From assembly GCF_003148775.1 (NCBI RefSeq), contig NZ_QGGW01000001.1:806001-870000 (forward strand): DNA of 64,000 nucleotides, written 5' to 3'. This DNA is from Roseicyclus mahoneyensis (GTDB lineage Bacteria; Pseudomonadota; Alphaproteobacteria; Rhodobacterales; Rhodobacteraceae). The notes below the pieces were generated by a model, which worked only from the letters and a program-made list of their open reading frames with translations, ran no database searches and was not told where the DNA came from. Made by a program: the position numbers and the translations under genes. Below, piece after piece: positions 8,522 through 17,974 of this stretch (positions within the stretch are counted from its first letter, which is position 1; each line of letters opens with the position of its first letter).

Positions 8522-9910
8522 TTACATCAACTTGCGACGGCGTGTCACGCGGATATCCAGATCGGTGATCTTTTTTCTCAAGGTATTGCGGTTGATGCCC
8601 AGCAGATCGGCACATTTGGCTTGATTGCCGCCCGTCGCCTCCAGCGCGATCTCGATCAGCGGTGTCTCCACTTCGCGCAGAATGCGGTTGTAAAGCCCCG
8701 CAGGCGGCAACACGCCGCCATGCAGATCGAAGTAGCGCCGCAGATGCTTGGCCACCGAGGACGACAGCTTGTCACCCGGCGCGCCCCCCATCAAAGGCTC
8801 GATCGCGGGCTGGTTGCCCAGCACCATCTCGACTTCGGCCTTGCCGATTTCCTCGGTCTGGCCGGTCACGGTGAGCCGCTTGATGGTGTTTTCCAGCTGC
8901 CGCACATTGCCGGGCCAGGAATAGGCGCGGATCAGATCCATCGCGTCATTGGAAAAGCGGCGCAGCGGCAGGCCGTCGCGTTCGGCGCGCGACAGGAAAT
9001 GGGTGACGAGCAACGGAATGTCGTCGACGCGCTCGCGCAAGCTGGGCACGGTCAGCGTCACGCCACCCAGCCGGTAGAACAGATCCTGGCGGAACTGGCC
9101 CGCCTCCATCCGCTCCATCAGATCGCGTTGCGAGCTGGCCATGACACGCGGCGCCGAATCCCCGAACGCGTCAAGCATGCGCACGATGCGCGCCTGCGCC
9201 TCCTCGCTCAGATCGCCCACCTCATCGAACAGGATCGAGCCGCCGCGGGCCCGCGCGGCCAAGGCGGAGGGTCCGTCCATCCCCTCCAGATCGCCCGCGG
9301 TGGCAATGACGAAGGGCAGCGTGCGCCGGTCGGAAAAATCATGGATGGCGCGCGCGATCAGCGATTTTCCGGTGCCGCTTTCGCCGGTCACAAGGACCGG
9401 CAGATCGGTGTTCATGACACGCGCCACCAGCCGGTAGAGCGCCTGCATCGCAGGCGTGCGTCCGACCAGCGGCAGATCTTCTTGCTGCGCGGGGATGGCC
9501 GCGGCCGAGGCGCCGGTCGCGGCGCTGCGCTGGGGTTGCACACGGCGTTTTTGGTCCAGCGCACGGGCCGCGCGCTTCATCAGGTCGGGCAGGTCGAAAG
9601 GTTTGGGCAGGTAGTCGTAGGCATCCTTTTCGGTCGCCTGGATCGCGGTCATGATCGTGTTCTGCGCCGAGATGATGATGACCGGCAGGCCGGGCCGTTT
9701 CTCGGTGATCTGCGGCAGTGTCTCGAGCCCGTTCCCGTCGGGCATCATCACGTCCGAGATCACGAGGTCGCCCTTGCCCTCGTCCACCCAGCGCATCAGC
9801 GTCATCAGGCTGGATGTGGCGTGCACCTTGCAGCCCGCGCGCGTCAGCGCCTGGGTCAGAACGGTGCGGATGGTGCGGTCGTCGTCTGCGACAAGAACGG
9901 TGCCGTCCAT
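8522..9910 (-). CDS. ntrC: Nitrogen regulation response regulator NtrC
   Basis: Transcription activator of nitrogen-limitation genes, phosphorylated by NtrB. The 462 residues comprise a receiver domain (DDD at 9-11, phospho-acceptor Asp53 in [10 protein letters not shown]), an AAA+ domain (Walker A GESGTGKS, Walker [11 protein letters not shown]) and a Fis-type DNA-binding end ([20 protein letters not shown]). The GAFTGA loop that contacts sigma-54 is absent: the stretch reads [16 protein letters not shown]. This matches Rhodobacter capsulatus NtrC, which activates the sigma-70 enzyme. It sits between ntrB and ntrY on the same strand. Confidence 0.95.
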   Translation of the reverse strand: MDGTVLVADDDRTIRTVLTQALTRAGCKVHATSSLMTLMRWVDEGKGDLVISDVMMPDGNGLETLPQITEKRPGLPVIIISAQNTIMTAIQATEKDAYDYLPKPFDLPDLMKRAARALDQKRRVQPQRSAATGASAAAIPAQQEDLPLVGRTPAMQALYRLVARVMNTDLPVLVTGESGTGKSLIARAIHDFSDRRTLPFVIATAGDLEGMDGPSALAARARGGSILFDEVGDLSEEAQARIVRMLDAFGDSAPRVMASSQRDLMERMEAGQFRQDLFYRLGGVTLTVPSLRERVDDIPLLVTHFLSRAERDGLPLRRFSNDAMDLIRAYSWPGNVRQLENTIKRLTVTGQTEEIGKAEVEMVLGNQPAIEPLMGGAPGDKLSSSVAKHLRRYFDLHGGVLPPAGLYNRILREVETPLIEIALEATGGNQAKCADLLGINRNTLRKKITDLDIRVTRRRKLM

Positions 9911-9954
9911 GGGTCAGGTCTCTCCGGTTGTCTGGGCGTCTTTGGGAAAGGGGA

Positions 9955-11025
9955 TCATTCCTTCGCCTCCTTGGGGGCGACGGGCAGCGACACCCGGAAC
10001 ACGGTGCGCCCCGGCACGCTGTCGACGCCGATCCAGCCCTCGTGATCGGCGATGATCTTGCTGACCAGCGCGAGGCCAAGGCCCGTGCCATTCTCACGGC
10101 CCGACACGAAGGGTTCGAACAGGTCTTGAGAGATGTCGGGCGGGATTCCGGGGCCGTCGTCTATGACCTCGATCTGCAAGGGCACGGCAGCCCCAGATCC
10201 ATCCTTGCGGCGGACCTTGAGCGACATCTCGTAAAATGTCCGCAACCGGATCGTGCCCCCGCTGCGTCCGGCCTCGGCGGCGTTCTTGAGCAGGTTCAGG
10301 AACACCTGCTGCAACTGGTCGGAATCGGCGAAGGTCGACGGAAGGGAGGGGTCGTAGTCATCCTCGATTGTCATGTGGGCGGCGAACCCGATGGCGGCCG
10401 ATTTGCGCGCCCGGTCGAGGATGTCGTGGATGTTGACCGCGCGTCGGTCAGGCGGGCGGACATTGCCGAATTCCTCGACCTGGCTGAGCAGCTTGAGGAT
10501 GCGCCGCGTTTCCTCGACGATCAGATCGGTCAGTTCGCGATCCTCGCCGCTGGCGTTCATGGCGATCAGCTGCGCGGCCCCGGTGATACCCGCCAGCGGG
10601 TTCTTGATCTCGTGCGCCAGCATCTCGGCCATTCCGATGGCCGATTTCGCCGCCGATTTCGACGACATCGCGCGGTCCATGCGGCCTGCCAGTTCGCGGC
10701 TTTCCAATAGCACCAGCACATGGTCGGGCTTGTCGGCCAAGGGTGCAATCTGCACGTCGCAAGACACCGGCTTGCGACTTCCGGTGCCCACGTCGACGGC
10801 GTTGACGAACAAGGGCGCGCTGGCGCTGCGGACGCGGGCAAAGGCCTCTTCCAGCGGCGCATCAACAAAGATCTTGTCCCAGACCGGGCTGCCGTCGAGC
10901 GCCTTTTTCGACGCGTTCAGAAAGAGTTCCGCGGCGGGGTTCACGTCGCGGATGCGATCCTCGGCGTCGCAGATCACAGCCGGGATCGGGAGGGAGGCCC
11001 AAAGGCTGGTTGTGACCTTGGTCAT
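9955..11025 (-). CDS. ntrB: Nitrogen regulation histidine kinase/phosphatase NtrB
   Basis: Cytoplasmic sensor kinase (GlnL) that phosphorylates or dephosphorylates NtrC under control of PII protein. The 356 residues contain an N-terminal PAS domain (IPAVICDAEDRIRDVNPAAE), the His motif MLAHEIKNPLAGITGAAQL, an N-box region and the G-box GTGLGLALVSKI. There are no membrane segments, as expected. The start codon overlaps the dusB stop by 4 bases, showing translational coupling in the classical nifR3-ntrB-ntrC operon. About 44 bases separate it from ntrC. Confidence 0.95.
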   Translation of the reverse strand: MTKVTTSLWASLPIPAVICDAEDRIRDVNPAAELFLNASKKALDGSPVWDKIFVDAPLEEAFARVRSASAPLFVNAVDVGTGSRKPVSCDVQIAPLADKPDHVLVLLESRELAGRMDRAMSSKSAAKSAIGMAEMLAHEIKNPLAGITGAAQLIAMNASGEDRELTDLIVEETRRILKLLSQVEEFGNVRPPDRRAVNIHDILDRARKSAAIGFAAHMTIEDDYDPSLPSTFADSDQLQQVFLNLLKNAAEAGRSGGTIRLRTFYEMSLKVRRKDGSGAAVPLQIEVIDDGPGIPPDISQDLFEPFVSGRENGTGLGLALVSKIIADHEGWIGVDSVPGRTVFRVSLPVAPKEAKE

Positions 11026-12008
11026 GCAGCATCCCTTCGGGCGGGACGGTCCAGCGCCTGTGCCAGATGCGCCAGAACCTGCGCCGGTGCGGTGGCCGTC
11101 AGGACAAGGCGGCGCAGATCGGCGGGCGTTTCGGCCGCGTCCATGTACCAGCCAAGATGCTTGCGCGCGACACGCAGCCCAAGGTCGAGCCCGTAAAAGC
11201 CCAGCATGGCCTCATAGTGACCGGCCACCAGATCGACCAGCCGCGCCCCGGTCGGGACCCGCGGCGCAGGCGTGCCGTAAAGGGCGGCGGCGATCTCGGC
11301 CAAGGCCCAGGGTCGGCCTTGCGCCCCGCGCCCGACCATGACACCCGCCGCCCCCGACAGGCGGAGCGCGCGCGCGGCACTCTCAGGGCCTGTGATGTCG
11401 CCATTGGCGATGACGGGAAGGCTCACCGCCTCGGTCACGGTGCGGATCGCAGCCCAGTCGGCCTGACCCTTGTAGAACTGGCAGCGTGTGCGGCCGTGGA
11501 TGGTGATCATCGCCACGCCCGCGCCTTGTGCACGTCGCGCAAGGTCTGCGGCGTTCCTTTGCCCGTCATCCCAGCCCAGCCGCGTCTTGAGCGTCACGGG
11601 CACCGAAACCGCGCCCACCACCGCCTCGATCAGCGATAGCGCATGGTCGAGGTCGCGCATCAAGGCGGACCCCGACAGGCCGTTGGTCACCTTCTTGGCC
11701 GGGCAGCCCATGTTGATGTCGATGACCTGCGCGCCCTGCCCTTCGGCGATGCGGGCAGCCTCGGCCATCCAGTGCGCCTCGCGGCCCGCGATCTGCACGG
11801 CGGTACGCGCGGCGTCATAGCCAAGCCGGGCCCGGGCGCGCACGGAGGGCTTGGCCTCCACCATCTCCTGGCTTGCGATCATTTCGGACACGACCATGCC
11901 GGCGCCGAAGGACGCGACGAGGTCGCGGAACGGGCGGTCGGTGATACCCGCCATGGGCGCCAGAAGAACCGGCGGTGACGGGGGAAATGCTGCCAATGAA
12001 ACCGTCAA
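11022..12008 (-). CDS. dusB: tRNA-dihydrouridine synthase DusB (NifR3)
   Basis: FMN-dependent enzyme that reduces uridines in the D-loop of tRNA. The TIM-barrel start VLLAPMAGITDRPFRD, the catalytic Cys in DINMGCPAKKV and the RNA/FMN-binding ITIHGRTR are present. The frame extends upstream to a TTG at 12074; I prefer the TTG at 12008, which follows AAGGA and gives about 328 residues, close to other NifR3 proteins, but the start is uncertain. It is first in the nitrogen-regulation operon, a position conserved in Rhodobacterales, so the operon promoter probably lies between this gene and ispD. Confidence 0.93.
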   Translation of the reverse strand: MTVSLAAFPPSPPVLLAPMAGITDRPFRDLVASFGAGMVVSEMIASQEMVEAKPSVRARARLGYDAARTAVQIAGREAHWMAEAARIAEGQGAQVIDINMGCPAKKVTNGLSGSALMRDLDHALSLIEAVVGAVSVPVTLKTRLGWDDGQRNAADLARRAQGAGVAMITIHGRTRCQFYKGQADWAAIRTVTEAVSLPVIANGDITGPESAARALRLSGAAGVMVGRGAQGRPWALAEIAAALYGTPAPRVPTGARLVDLVAGHYEAMLGFYGLDLGLRVARKHLGWYMDAAETPADLRRLVLTATAPAQVLAHLAQALDRPARRDAA

Positions 12009-12188
12009 GTGCCTAATCCTTGTGCGCACGTCCTGAGGCCTAGGTCGACGCGGCGGAGAGTTCAAAAGAAACAATCATGACAGCCCACGCACGGGACAGC
12101 ATCGCACAGGAATCGGGCGGCCTGCCTAAAAAATGTGCGATCAATGTGCCCCGTTGTGCGGCCCGCGTCCAGCGCCTATCACCGCCGC

Positions 12189-13352
12189 ATGACAAGGACC
12201 GATGCCCCCGACCGTCCCCGCATCGCCGCGCTGATCGTCGCGGCCGGGCGCGGCACGCGCGCGGGCGGCGGCCTGCCCAAGCAATGGCGCCCGGTGGCGG
12301 GGCGCAGCGTGGCGCAATGGACGCTCGACGCCTTCGACCGCCACCCGTCCGTCGACCTCATCGCGCTGGTCGTGGGCGAAGACACGCCCGCTGACCTCAT
12401 TCCCTCGACGCACGCGACCGGGTTGCGCGTCGTCACCGGCGGCGCGACCCGCGCAGCCTCGGTCATGGCGGGCCTGATGGCCGTGGATGGCGCGGCCGAT
12501 CTGGTGCTGATCCATGACGTCGCCCGCCCCGGCGTGCCCGCCCCCGTCATCGACGCGGTGATCGCCGCACTTGCCACCCACCAAGGCGCTGCCCCCGCGC
12601 TGCCCGTCACCGATGCGCTCTGGCGCGGCGAAGGGCTGGTCGAGGGCACGGTGCCGCGCGACGGCCTGTGGCGGGCGCAGACGCCGCAGGGCTTTCACCT
12701 GCCTGCGATCCTGGCCGCCCACCGCGCCTTTGCGGGCGAGCCTGCCGATGACGTGGAGGTGGCGCGCGCCCATGGCATGGACGTGGCCATCGTGCCGGGC
12801 CATGAGGATAACCTCAAGATCACGGCACCCGGCGATTTCGCCCGCGCGGAACAAATACTGGAGAGACGAGGAATGGATATCCGCACCGGAAACGGCTTTG
12901 ACGTGCACCGCTTCGGCCCGGGCGACCATGTGATGTTGTGCGGCGTGGCCGTGCCGCATGCGCGCGGGTTGCAGGGCCATTCGGATGCCGATGTGGGCTT
13001 GCACACGCTGACTGACGCGATCTATGGCGCGCTGGCCGAGGGCGATATCGGCACGCATTTCCCGCCGAGCGATCCACAGTGGAAAGGGGCCGAAAGCCAT
13101 ATCTTCCTGACCCATGCGGTCGAGATGGCGGCGGCGCGGGGTTTCACCATCACGCATGCCGACCTGACGCTGATCTGCGAGCGGCCTAAGATCGGCCCGC
13201 ATGCAGGCGCGATGCGGGCGCGGCTGGCGGAGTTGCTGCGCATCGAGATCGGCCGCGTTTCCGTCAAGGCCACCACGACCGAGCAACTGGGCTTCACCGG
13301 GCGCGAGGAAGGCATCGCCGCCATGGCCACGGTCACGCTGGTGAAAGCATGA
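12189..13352 (+). CDS. ispDF: Bifunctional MEP cytidylyltransferase / MEcPP synthase IspDF
   Basis: Carries out two non-consecutive steps of the non-mevalonate isoprenoid pathway: CTP-dependent activation of methylerythritol phosphate (IspD) and ring closure to the cyclodiphosphate (IspF). The IspD half (residues 1 to about 225) shows [16 protein letters not shown]. The IspF half starts at residue 229 with [14 protein letters not shown] and the zinc-site [10 protein letters not shown]. The fused form is normal for many alphaproteobacteria. The ATG of [10 protein letters not shown] was chosen; earlier codons encode unlikely sequence. Its stop overlaps the pgpA start. A strong internal ribosome-binding site precedes the IspF half. 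Confidence 0.97.
   Translation: MTRTDAPDRPRIAALIVAAGRGTRAGGGLPKQWRPVAGRSVAQWTLDAFDRHPSVDLIALVVGEDTPADLIPSTHATGLRVVTGGATRAASVMAGLMAVDGAADLVLIHDVARPGVPAPVIDAVIAALATHQGAAPALPVTDALWRGEGLVEGTVPRDGLWRAQTPQGFHLPAILAAHRAFAGEPADDVEVARAHGMDVAIVPGHEDNLKITAPGDFARAEQILERRGMDIRTGNGFDVHRFGPGDHVMLCGVAVPHARGLQGHSDADVGLHTLTDAIYGALAEGDIGTHFPPSDPQWKGAESHIFLTHAVEMAAARGFTITHADLTLICERPKIGPHAGAMRARLAELLRIEIGRVSVKATTTEQLGFTGREEGIAAMATVTLVKA
12860..12875 (+). promoter_or_regulatory. Internal ribosome-binding site and in-frame ATG at the IspF half of ispDF
   Basis: Inside ispDF, GGAG (12860-12863) lies 9 bases upstream of an in-frame ATG (12873), and GAGGA abuts the same ATG. The codon is exactly the natural first residue of a stand-alone IspF (MDIRTGNGF). 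This could allow independent translation of a 160-residue IspF from the same message, or be a remnant of two formerly separate genes. Confidence 0.5.
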
Positions 13353-13843
13353 TCCGCGCGCTTTGCACCCTTGGCCCGATCGGCCACATGCGCCCCGGCC
13401 CCGGCACATGGGGCAGCGCCGCCGCCGTGCTGATGGCTTGGGGGCTGCATGTCTTGGGCGGGTTCTGGCTGGTGCTGGCGGCCACGCTGGCTGTCACCGC
13501 CCTGGGCTGGTGGGCGGTGGCGCAAGCGACGCGCGGCAGCACAGACAAGGACCCGTCCGAGATCATCATCGACGAGGTGGCGGGCCAGTGGATCGCGCTT
13601 TGGCCCGTCTCGCTGGGCGCGCAGATGGCGGGCGCGGGGTTCTGGGACCTGTGGCCGGGCGTCGTCACGGCCTTTGTGGCCTTTCGCCTCTTCGACATCC
13701 TCAAGCCCGGCCCGGTGGGCTGGGCAGACCGGCAGACGGGCGCCTTCGGCGTCATGGCCGATGATATGATCGCGGGCTGGATGGCGGCGCTGGTCGTCGC
13801 GGTGCTGGCGTTTTTGGCGCATCTGCCGCAGGTGATGGGATGA
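13349..13843 (+). CDS. pgpA: Phosphatidylglycerophosphatase A
   Basis: Inner-membrane phosphatase that makes phosphatidylglycerol from its phosphate. The 164 residues carry the family signatures [10 protein letters not shown] near the N-terminus and [16 protein letters not shown], with several hydrophobic helices (for example [22 protein letters not shown]). It overlaps ispDF by 4 bases at its start and cinA by 4 bases at its end, so the three genes are translationally coupled. Confidence 0.95.
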   Translation: MIRALCTLGPIGHMRPGPGTWGSAAAVLMAWGLHVLGGFWLVLAATLAVTALGWWAVAQATRGSTDKDPSEIIIDEVAGQWIALWPVSLGAQMAGAGFWDLWPGVVTAFVAFRLFDILKPGPVGWADRQTGAFGVMADDMIAGWMAALVVAVLAFLAHLPQVMG

Positions 13844-14319
13844 GCGCCGCCGCGGTGCTGGAGGCGCTGCGACGGCGCGGCTGGCGGCTGGCAACGGCGG
13901 AAAGCTGCACCGGCGGCATGATCGCGGCGGCGCTGACCGATATGGCGGGATCGTCGGACGTGTTCGACCGGGGCTTCGTCACCTATTCCAACGCCGCCAA
14001 GACCGAGATGCTGGGCGTGCGGCCCGCGACGCTCAAGGCCCATGGTGCGGTATCCGAGCCGGTCGCGGCCGAGATGGCCCAAGGCGCGCTGGAACGGTCG
14101 GGCGCACAGATCGCAATCTCCGTCACCGGCATCGCTGGCCCCGGCGGGTCGGAGCACAAGCCCGAGGGGCGCGTCTGTTTCGGGCTGGCCATCGGGGGCG
14201 ACGTCGTGACCGAGACGCGCGAGTTCGGCGCCATCGGCCGCGCCGAGGTGCGGTCGGCGGCCACCCGCCATGCGCTGACCATGATCCTGAGCGCCGCCTT
14301 TCAGCCCCCGTCGCGCTGA
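13840..14319 (+). CDS. pncC: CinA-family nicotinamide-nucleotide amidohydrolase (PncC type)
   Basis: A 159-residue protein equal to the C-terminal domain of CinA. It is expected to deamidate nicotinamide mononucleotide in pyridine-nucleotide salvage. Family motifs are LATAESCTGGMIAAALTD, VTYSNAAKTEMLGV and SVTGIAGPGGSEHKPEG. The N-terminal MoCF-like CinA domain is absent, as in stand-alone PncC proteins. Its ATG overlaps the pgpA stop (ATGA). Confidence 0.92.
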   Translation: MSAAAVLEALRRRGWRLATAESCTGGMIAAALTDMAGSSDVFDRGFVTYSNAAKTEMLGVRPATLKAHGAVSEPVAAEMAQGALERSGAQIAISVTGIAGPGGSEHKPEGRVCFGLAIGGDVVTETREFGAIGRAEVRSAATRHALTMILSAAFQPPSR

Positions 14320-14409
14320 GCCGCGCCCTTTGACACGCGGCGACACGCGCAATACCATCCTCGCCAATAATCACACCGCCCGCACTCGGGCATCACAGGC
14401 AGGCCGTGG

Positions 14410-14856
14410 ATGACCGAGCTTCCGGAATATTACTTCCGCATCCGCGAGAACGGGGCCGCCGTCTTCCGCGTCTCGACCGAAAACCGGCAGCGTCGCATCG
14501 AGATGGAAGAGATCGCCGTCGTCAACATCCGCAACGGCAACATCCGCCCACATGGCGAAACGGTTCTGAGCCCCGGCGACCTGTCCGTGATCGAAGCCTG
14601 GATGGAAGACCGCCGCGCCGTGCTGGCGGACCGCGACATCGACGACATCCACCGCGCGATCGATTACCTGAACCTCACGACGCATTGGGCGCAGACCCGC
14701 GCCTCGGACGAGGATCTGGAGGATGTCACCGACCGCCTTTTGCTGGCGATGCATGACCTGCGGACGGTCCTCGTGCGCAAGAAGGCCGACCGCATCCTTG
14801 CCACGCGCCCCGCGCCGGGGAATGGTGCCGACACCACCGAGGCCACAGGCACCTGA
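14410..14856 (+). CDS. Conserved hypothetical protein, unknown function
   Basis: A soluble, strongly charged protein of 148 residues beginning MTELPEYYFRIRENGAAVFRV. The first 50 residues look beta-rich; the rest looks helical (VIEAWMEDRRAVLADRDIDDIHRAIDYL) and the tail is disordered. There is no signal peptide, membrane segment or motif that I can name. Composition and codon use match the neighbours, and it lies in line with cinA and the TetR gene, so I take it as a real gene. Confidence 0.75.
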   Translation: MTELPEYYFRIRENGAAVFRVSTENRQRRIEMEEIAVVNIRNGNIRPHGETVLSPGDLSVIEAWMEDRRAVLADRDIDDIHRAIDYLNLTTHWAQTRASDEDLEDVTDRLLLAMHDLRTVLVRKKADRILATRPAPGNGADTTEATGT

Positions 14857-14925
14857 CCCGGACAGGCGCACCCGATCCAGACAGGCCACCCGACAGACCA
14901 AGAACCAAGGGGGCATCGAGCAGAG

Positions 14926-15465
14926 ATGACGAACCTGAACAAACCCGACCTACTGATCGCGATGGCGGCCCATGTGCGCGGCACCGGGCTGGCGGGGGCC
15001 AGTCTCAGGCCGCTGGCGCGCGCGGCGGGCACCTCGGACCGGATGCTGATCTATCATTTCGGATCGAAAGGCGCGCTGATTGCGGCGCTGCTCGAACATC
15101 TGTCGGCAGAGATGTTGTCGGCCATGGCCGCCGCCCTGCCCCGCCCTCGCGCACCGTCCGAAGCCGCGGCGCTGGCCGAGATCGTTGCCCTGTTGCGCAC
15201 ACCGACCTTCCGCCCCTACCTGCGGGTCTGGCTGGATATCTTGTCGGGCGCGGGCTGGGGCGATGCCGATCACATCGCGGCGGCACGGCGCATTCTGGTC
15301 GGCCAGATCGACTGGATCATCACTCGCCTTCCCGAAACATTGGAACAACCCAAACCGCGCGCCAAGGAAATGCTGGGGCTGATCCACGGTGCGCTGGTGC
15401 TCGAGGTGGCAGGGATGACCAAGGCGGCCGATCTGATGCTGGCGCGCGCCTATCCCAAGGGCTGA
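14926..15465 (+). CDS. TetR-family transcriptional regulator
   Basis: A 179-residue one-component repressor. The N-terminal helix-turn-helix shows GASLRPLARAAGTSDRMLIYHFGSKGALIAALLEHL, with the family-typical YHFGSK recognition end. The C-terminal ligand domain is not diagnostic. An AAGGGGG site precedes the ATG. The 3' end overlaps the convergent DUF6314 gene by 16 bases. No efflux or metabolic gene is divergent from it, so its targets are unknown. Confidence 0.9.
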   Translation: MTNLNKPDLLIAMAAHVRGTGLAGASLRPLARAAGTSDRMLIYHFGSKGALIAALLEHLSAEMLSAMAAALPRPRAPSEAAALAEIVALLRTPTFRPYLRVWLDILSGAGWGDADHIAAARRILVGQIDWIITRLPETLEQPKPRAKEMLGLIHGALVLEVAGMTKAADLMLARAYPKG

Positions 15466-15860
15466 AACCGGCTGGTTATGACCGCGTCCTTGCGCGGGCC
15501 GCTGACATGCCAAACTTGCGTCCAGTCGGGCCAGCACGACAGGTCATAGCTCACCACATAGGTATCGGGATCGCACCAATGCCGGTCGGTCAGGCGCGCC
15601 GGTGAGAGCAGGTGAAAGGGCCGCCCATCCGCGAAGAAAACGGCCAGCCCGCCCGCCTCGGCCCGCCACAGGTAGCGCCGCGCGGCCTGCATCGGGGGGG
15701 CGGTGCCATAGTGCAGAACGCCCTTTTCGTCTTGCACCAATCCCGCATCGTCTGGGTGCCAGCGGCTGGTCCCCAGCAGGTGTCCGACCAACCCGGCGCG
15801 CGCGTCCTCTATCGTCCGGGTCAGACGCCACAGGCCCTGCAGATCGGCCAGCCCGATCAC
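15450..15860 (-). CDS. DUF6314 family protein
   Basis: A 136-residue protein starting with GTG: GLADLQGLWRLTRTIEDA, then GTSRWHP, YLWRAEAGGLAVFFADGRPFH and DPDTYVVSYDL. These resemble the DUF6314 family, small lipocalin-like beta barrels with no assigned reaction. The start overlaps the stop of the upstream gene by 4 bases, and its end overlaps the convergent TetR gene. Function unknown. Confidence 0.8.
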   Translation of the reverse strand: MIGLADLQGLWRLTRTIEDARAGLVGHLLGTSRWHPDDAGLVQDEKGVLHYGTAPPMQAARRYLWRAEAGGLAVFFADGRPFHLLSPARLTDRHWCDPDTYVVSYDLSCWPDWTQVWHVSGPRKDAVITSRFQPLG

Positions 15861-16225
15861 TCGGCGTCCCGCACCATCAGTCGCCCGCTGCTGACATTGC
15901 CATAATCATCCGTGAAAGTGATCCCATCCGCCCCGTCCAGCGTGACGCCGTAGCATTCCCACTCCATCGCACGGTGCCAGCGCAGGCAGCGGGCGTCGCC
16001 GCGCAGCCACCACTCGCCGAAGCTGAGACGAGAGCGCATGTCCTCATCCATCTGCACCATCAAGCGGCCATTGGCGGCGTGGCGTTCCCAGCCGATCCCG
16101 TCATAGATCACGTCATGCGTGGTCAGGATGGCGAACAGGTCCGGCGCGCCCTCGGCCCATGCCGCGCCGGGCGTCAGCAGCGCCAGAACCGCCACCGCGT
16201 GCATCAAGTTGCGTGATCCCGTCAC
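15857..16225 (-). CDS. Exported hypothetical protein, partner of the DUF6314 gene
   Basis: A 122-residue protein with an N-terminal signal peptide (AVAVLALLTPGAAWA, likely cut after AWA), so probably periplasmic. The mature region is rich in Trp and Asp, with two cysteines. The GTG start is favoured by GGAGGAAC just upstream; an ATG seven codons later is an alternative. It is coupled by a 4-base overlap to the DUF6314 gene, suggesting a shared but unknown role. Confidence 0.75.
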   Translation of the reverse strand: MTGSRNLMHAVAVLALLTPGAAWAEGAPDLFAILTTHDVIYDGIGWERHAANGRLMVQMDEDMRSRLSFGEWWLRGDARCLRWHRAMEWECYGVTLDGADGITFTDDYGNVSSGRLMVRDAE

Positions 16226-16290
16226 CTTGTTCCTCCGCGCCCCTGCCCCTAAGAGAGCGCAAACCCTGTCCCGAACGCAAGGCCCTGCCC

Positions 16291-17598
16291 ATGATCCCCC
16301 GCTATTCCCGCCCCGAAATGACCGCCCTGTGGGAGCCCGCCACCAAGTTCCGCATCTGGTTCGAGATCGAGGCGCATGCCTGCGACGCGCAGGCGGCGCT
16401 GGGCGTGATCCCGAAGGAAAACGCGGCGGCCGTCTGGGCGGCCAAGGATGTGGAGTTCGACGTGGCCCGCATCGACGAGATCGAGGCGGTGACGAAACAT
16501 GACGTGATCGCCTTTCTCACCCATCTGGCCGAGATCATCGGCGCGGACGCGGCGCGGTTTGTCCATCAGGGGATGACGTCCTCGGACGTGCTGGATACCA
16601 CCTTCAACATCCAGTTGACGCGGGCGGCCGATATCTTGCTGGCCGATATCGACGCGCTTCTGGCCGCCCTCAAGATCCGCGCCATGGAACACAAGATGAC
16701 CGTGCGCATCGGGCGCAGCCATGGCATCCACGCCGAACCCGTGACCATGGGCCTGACCTTCGCCCGTTTCTACGCCGAGATGGAGCGCAACCGGAACCGG
16801 CTGGAAAAGGCGCGTTGGGAGATTGCCACGGGCGCGATTTCCGGCGCGGTCGGCACATTCGCCAATATCGACCCGGCGGTCGAGGAGCATGTCTGCGCGC
16901 AACTGGGTCTGCGCCCCGAGCCGATTTCCACCCAAGTCATCCCGCGCGACCGGCACGCGATGTTCTTTGCCACGCTGGGCGTGATCGCGAGTTCGATCGA
17001 GAATATCGCCACCGAAATCCGCCACATGCAGCGCACCGAGGTGCTGGAGGCGGAGGAGTTCTTTTCCAAGGGGCAAAAGGGCTCCAGCGCGATGCCGCAC
17101 AAGCGCAACCCGGTCCTGTCCGAGAATCTGACGGGTCTGGCGCGGATCGTGCGCATGGCCGTTGTGCCTGCGATGGAGAACGTGGCGCTCTGGCATGAGC
17201 GCGACATCTCGCATTCCTCGGTCGAACGCATGATCGGGCCTGATGCCACCATCACGCTCGATTTCGCGCTCGCCCGCCTTACCGGCCTGATCGAGAAACT
17301 GGTGATCTATCCCGACACGATGATCGCCAACATGAACAAGTTCCGCGGGCTGGTGCATTCGCAGCGCGTGCTGCTGGCGCTGACGCAAGCCGGTGTCAGC
17401 CGCGAGGATGCCTACAGGCTGGTGCAGCGCAACGCGATGAAGGTCTGGGAAGAGGGCCGCGATTTCCGCGAGGAACTGTTGGCTGACCCGGAGGTGACGG
17501 CGGCGTTGAGCCCCGCCGAGATCGAGGACAAGTTCGACCTCGGCTATCACACCAAGCATGTCGACACGATCTTTGGGCGGGTCTTTGGGGAAAACTGA
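16291..17598 (+). CDS. purB: Adenylosuccinate lyase
   Basis: Catalyses two fumarate-releasing steps in purine synthesis (SAICAR to AICAR, adenylosuccinate to AMP). The 435 residues include TSSDVLDTTFNIQLTRA, the catalytic His region GRSHGIHAEP and the mobile signature loop KGSSAMPHKRNPVLSEN. The start is the ATG of MIPRYSRPEMTALW; more upstream codons in the open frame do not resemble the family. No purine neighbours are present. Confidence 0.97.
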   Translation: MIPRYSRPEMTALWEPATKFRIWFEIEAHACDAQAALGVIPKENAAAVWAAKDVEFDVARIDEIEAVTKHDVIAFLTHLAEIIGADAARFVHQGMTSSDVLDTTFNIQLTRAADILLADIDALLAALKIRAMEHKMTVRIGRSHGIHAEPVTMGLTFARFYAEMERNRNRLEKARWEIATGAISGAVGTFANIDPAVEEHVCAQLGLRPEPISTQVIPRDRHAMFFATLGVIASSIENIATEIRHMQRTEVLEAEEFFSKGQKGSSAMPHKRNPVLSENLTGLARIVRMAVVPAMENVALWHERDISHSSVERMIGPDATITLDFALARLTGLIEKLVIYPDTMIANMNKFRGLVHSQRVLLALTQAGVSREDAYRLVQRNAMKVWEEGRDFREELLADPEVTAALSPAEIEDKFDLGYHTKHVDTIFGRVFGEN

Positions 17599-17748
17599 CG
17601 CAGGGGCAGAGCAGTTTTGCGCCTGATTTCAGCAACAAGCGGAATAGTTGCGGACCAGCCGCGCAAGATCGTTGTCTTTCAAGGCTCGCGTGCTACCTTT
17701 TCAACTGCAACAGACGACCAGACCGCAGTTGAGACAGGAGACGCGAGA

Positions 17749-17913
17749 ATGCGCATCAAGACTTTCCTGGCCGCTTTCGTCCTGCTGGCCATGCCGGGCT
17801 TTGCCTATGCCGAATGTTCCTGGGGCCGGATGCAAGAAGCCTCCATGAGCTGTGCCGAAGGCATGACTTGGGATGCGACGGCCCAGACCTGCGTCGCCAC
17901 CGCGACCAGCTGA
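17749..17913 (+). CDS. Small secreted Cys-containing protein, possibly CBM14/chitin-binding-like
   Basis: A 54-residue protein with a clear signal peptide (TFLAAFVLLAMPGFAYA) and a short mature part with three cysteines. The segment SCAEGMTWDATAQTCV resembles half of a peritrophin/CBM14 chitin-binding motif, but at this size binding is not assured. GACAGGAG precedes the ATG, and a strong intrinsic terminator follows 30 bases after the stop, supporting a real single-gene transcript. Earlier in-frame codons are unlikely as starts. Confidence 0.75.
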   Translation: MRIKTFLAAFVLLAMPGFAYAECSWGRMQEASMSCAEGMTWDATAQTCVATATS

Positions 17914-17942
17914 GCAAAGGCCGCCAGACCAAACCCTTTGAG

Positions 17943-17974
17943 ATCGCGCGCAGTCCGCTGCGCGCGATTTTTTT
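17943..17974 (+). terminator. Strong intrinsic terminator after the small secreted protein
   Basis: A perfect 11-bp stem (17943-17953 with 17958-17968) closed by a TCCG tetraloop and followed by seven T residues. It is one of the best rho-independent terminators in the window. Confidence 0.93.

Noticed and set aside
6260-10045. 1261-codon open frame on the plus strand opposite ntrX-ntrY-ntrC
   Set aside because: It is antisense to well-supported ntr genes, rich in His, Arg and Gln as expected for a GC-rich shadow frame, and has no domain resemblance.
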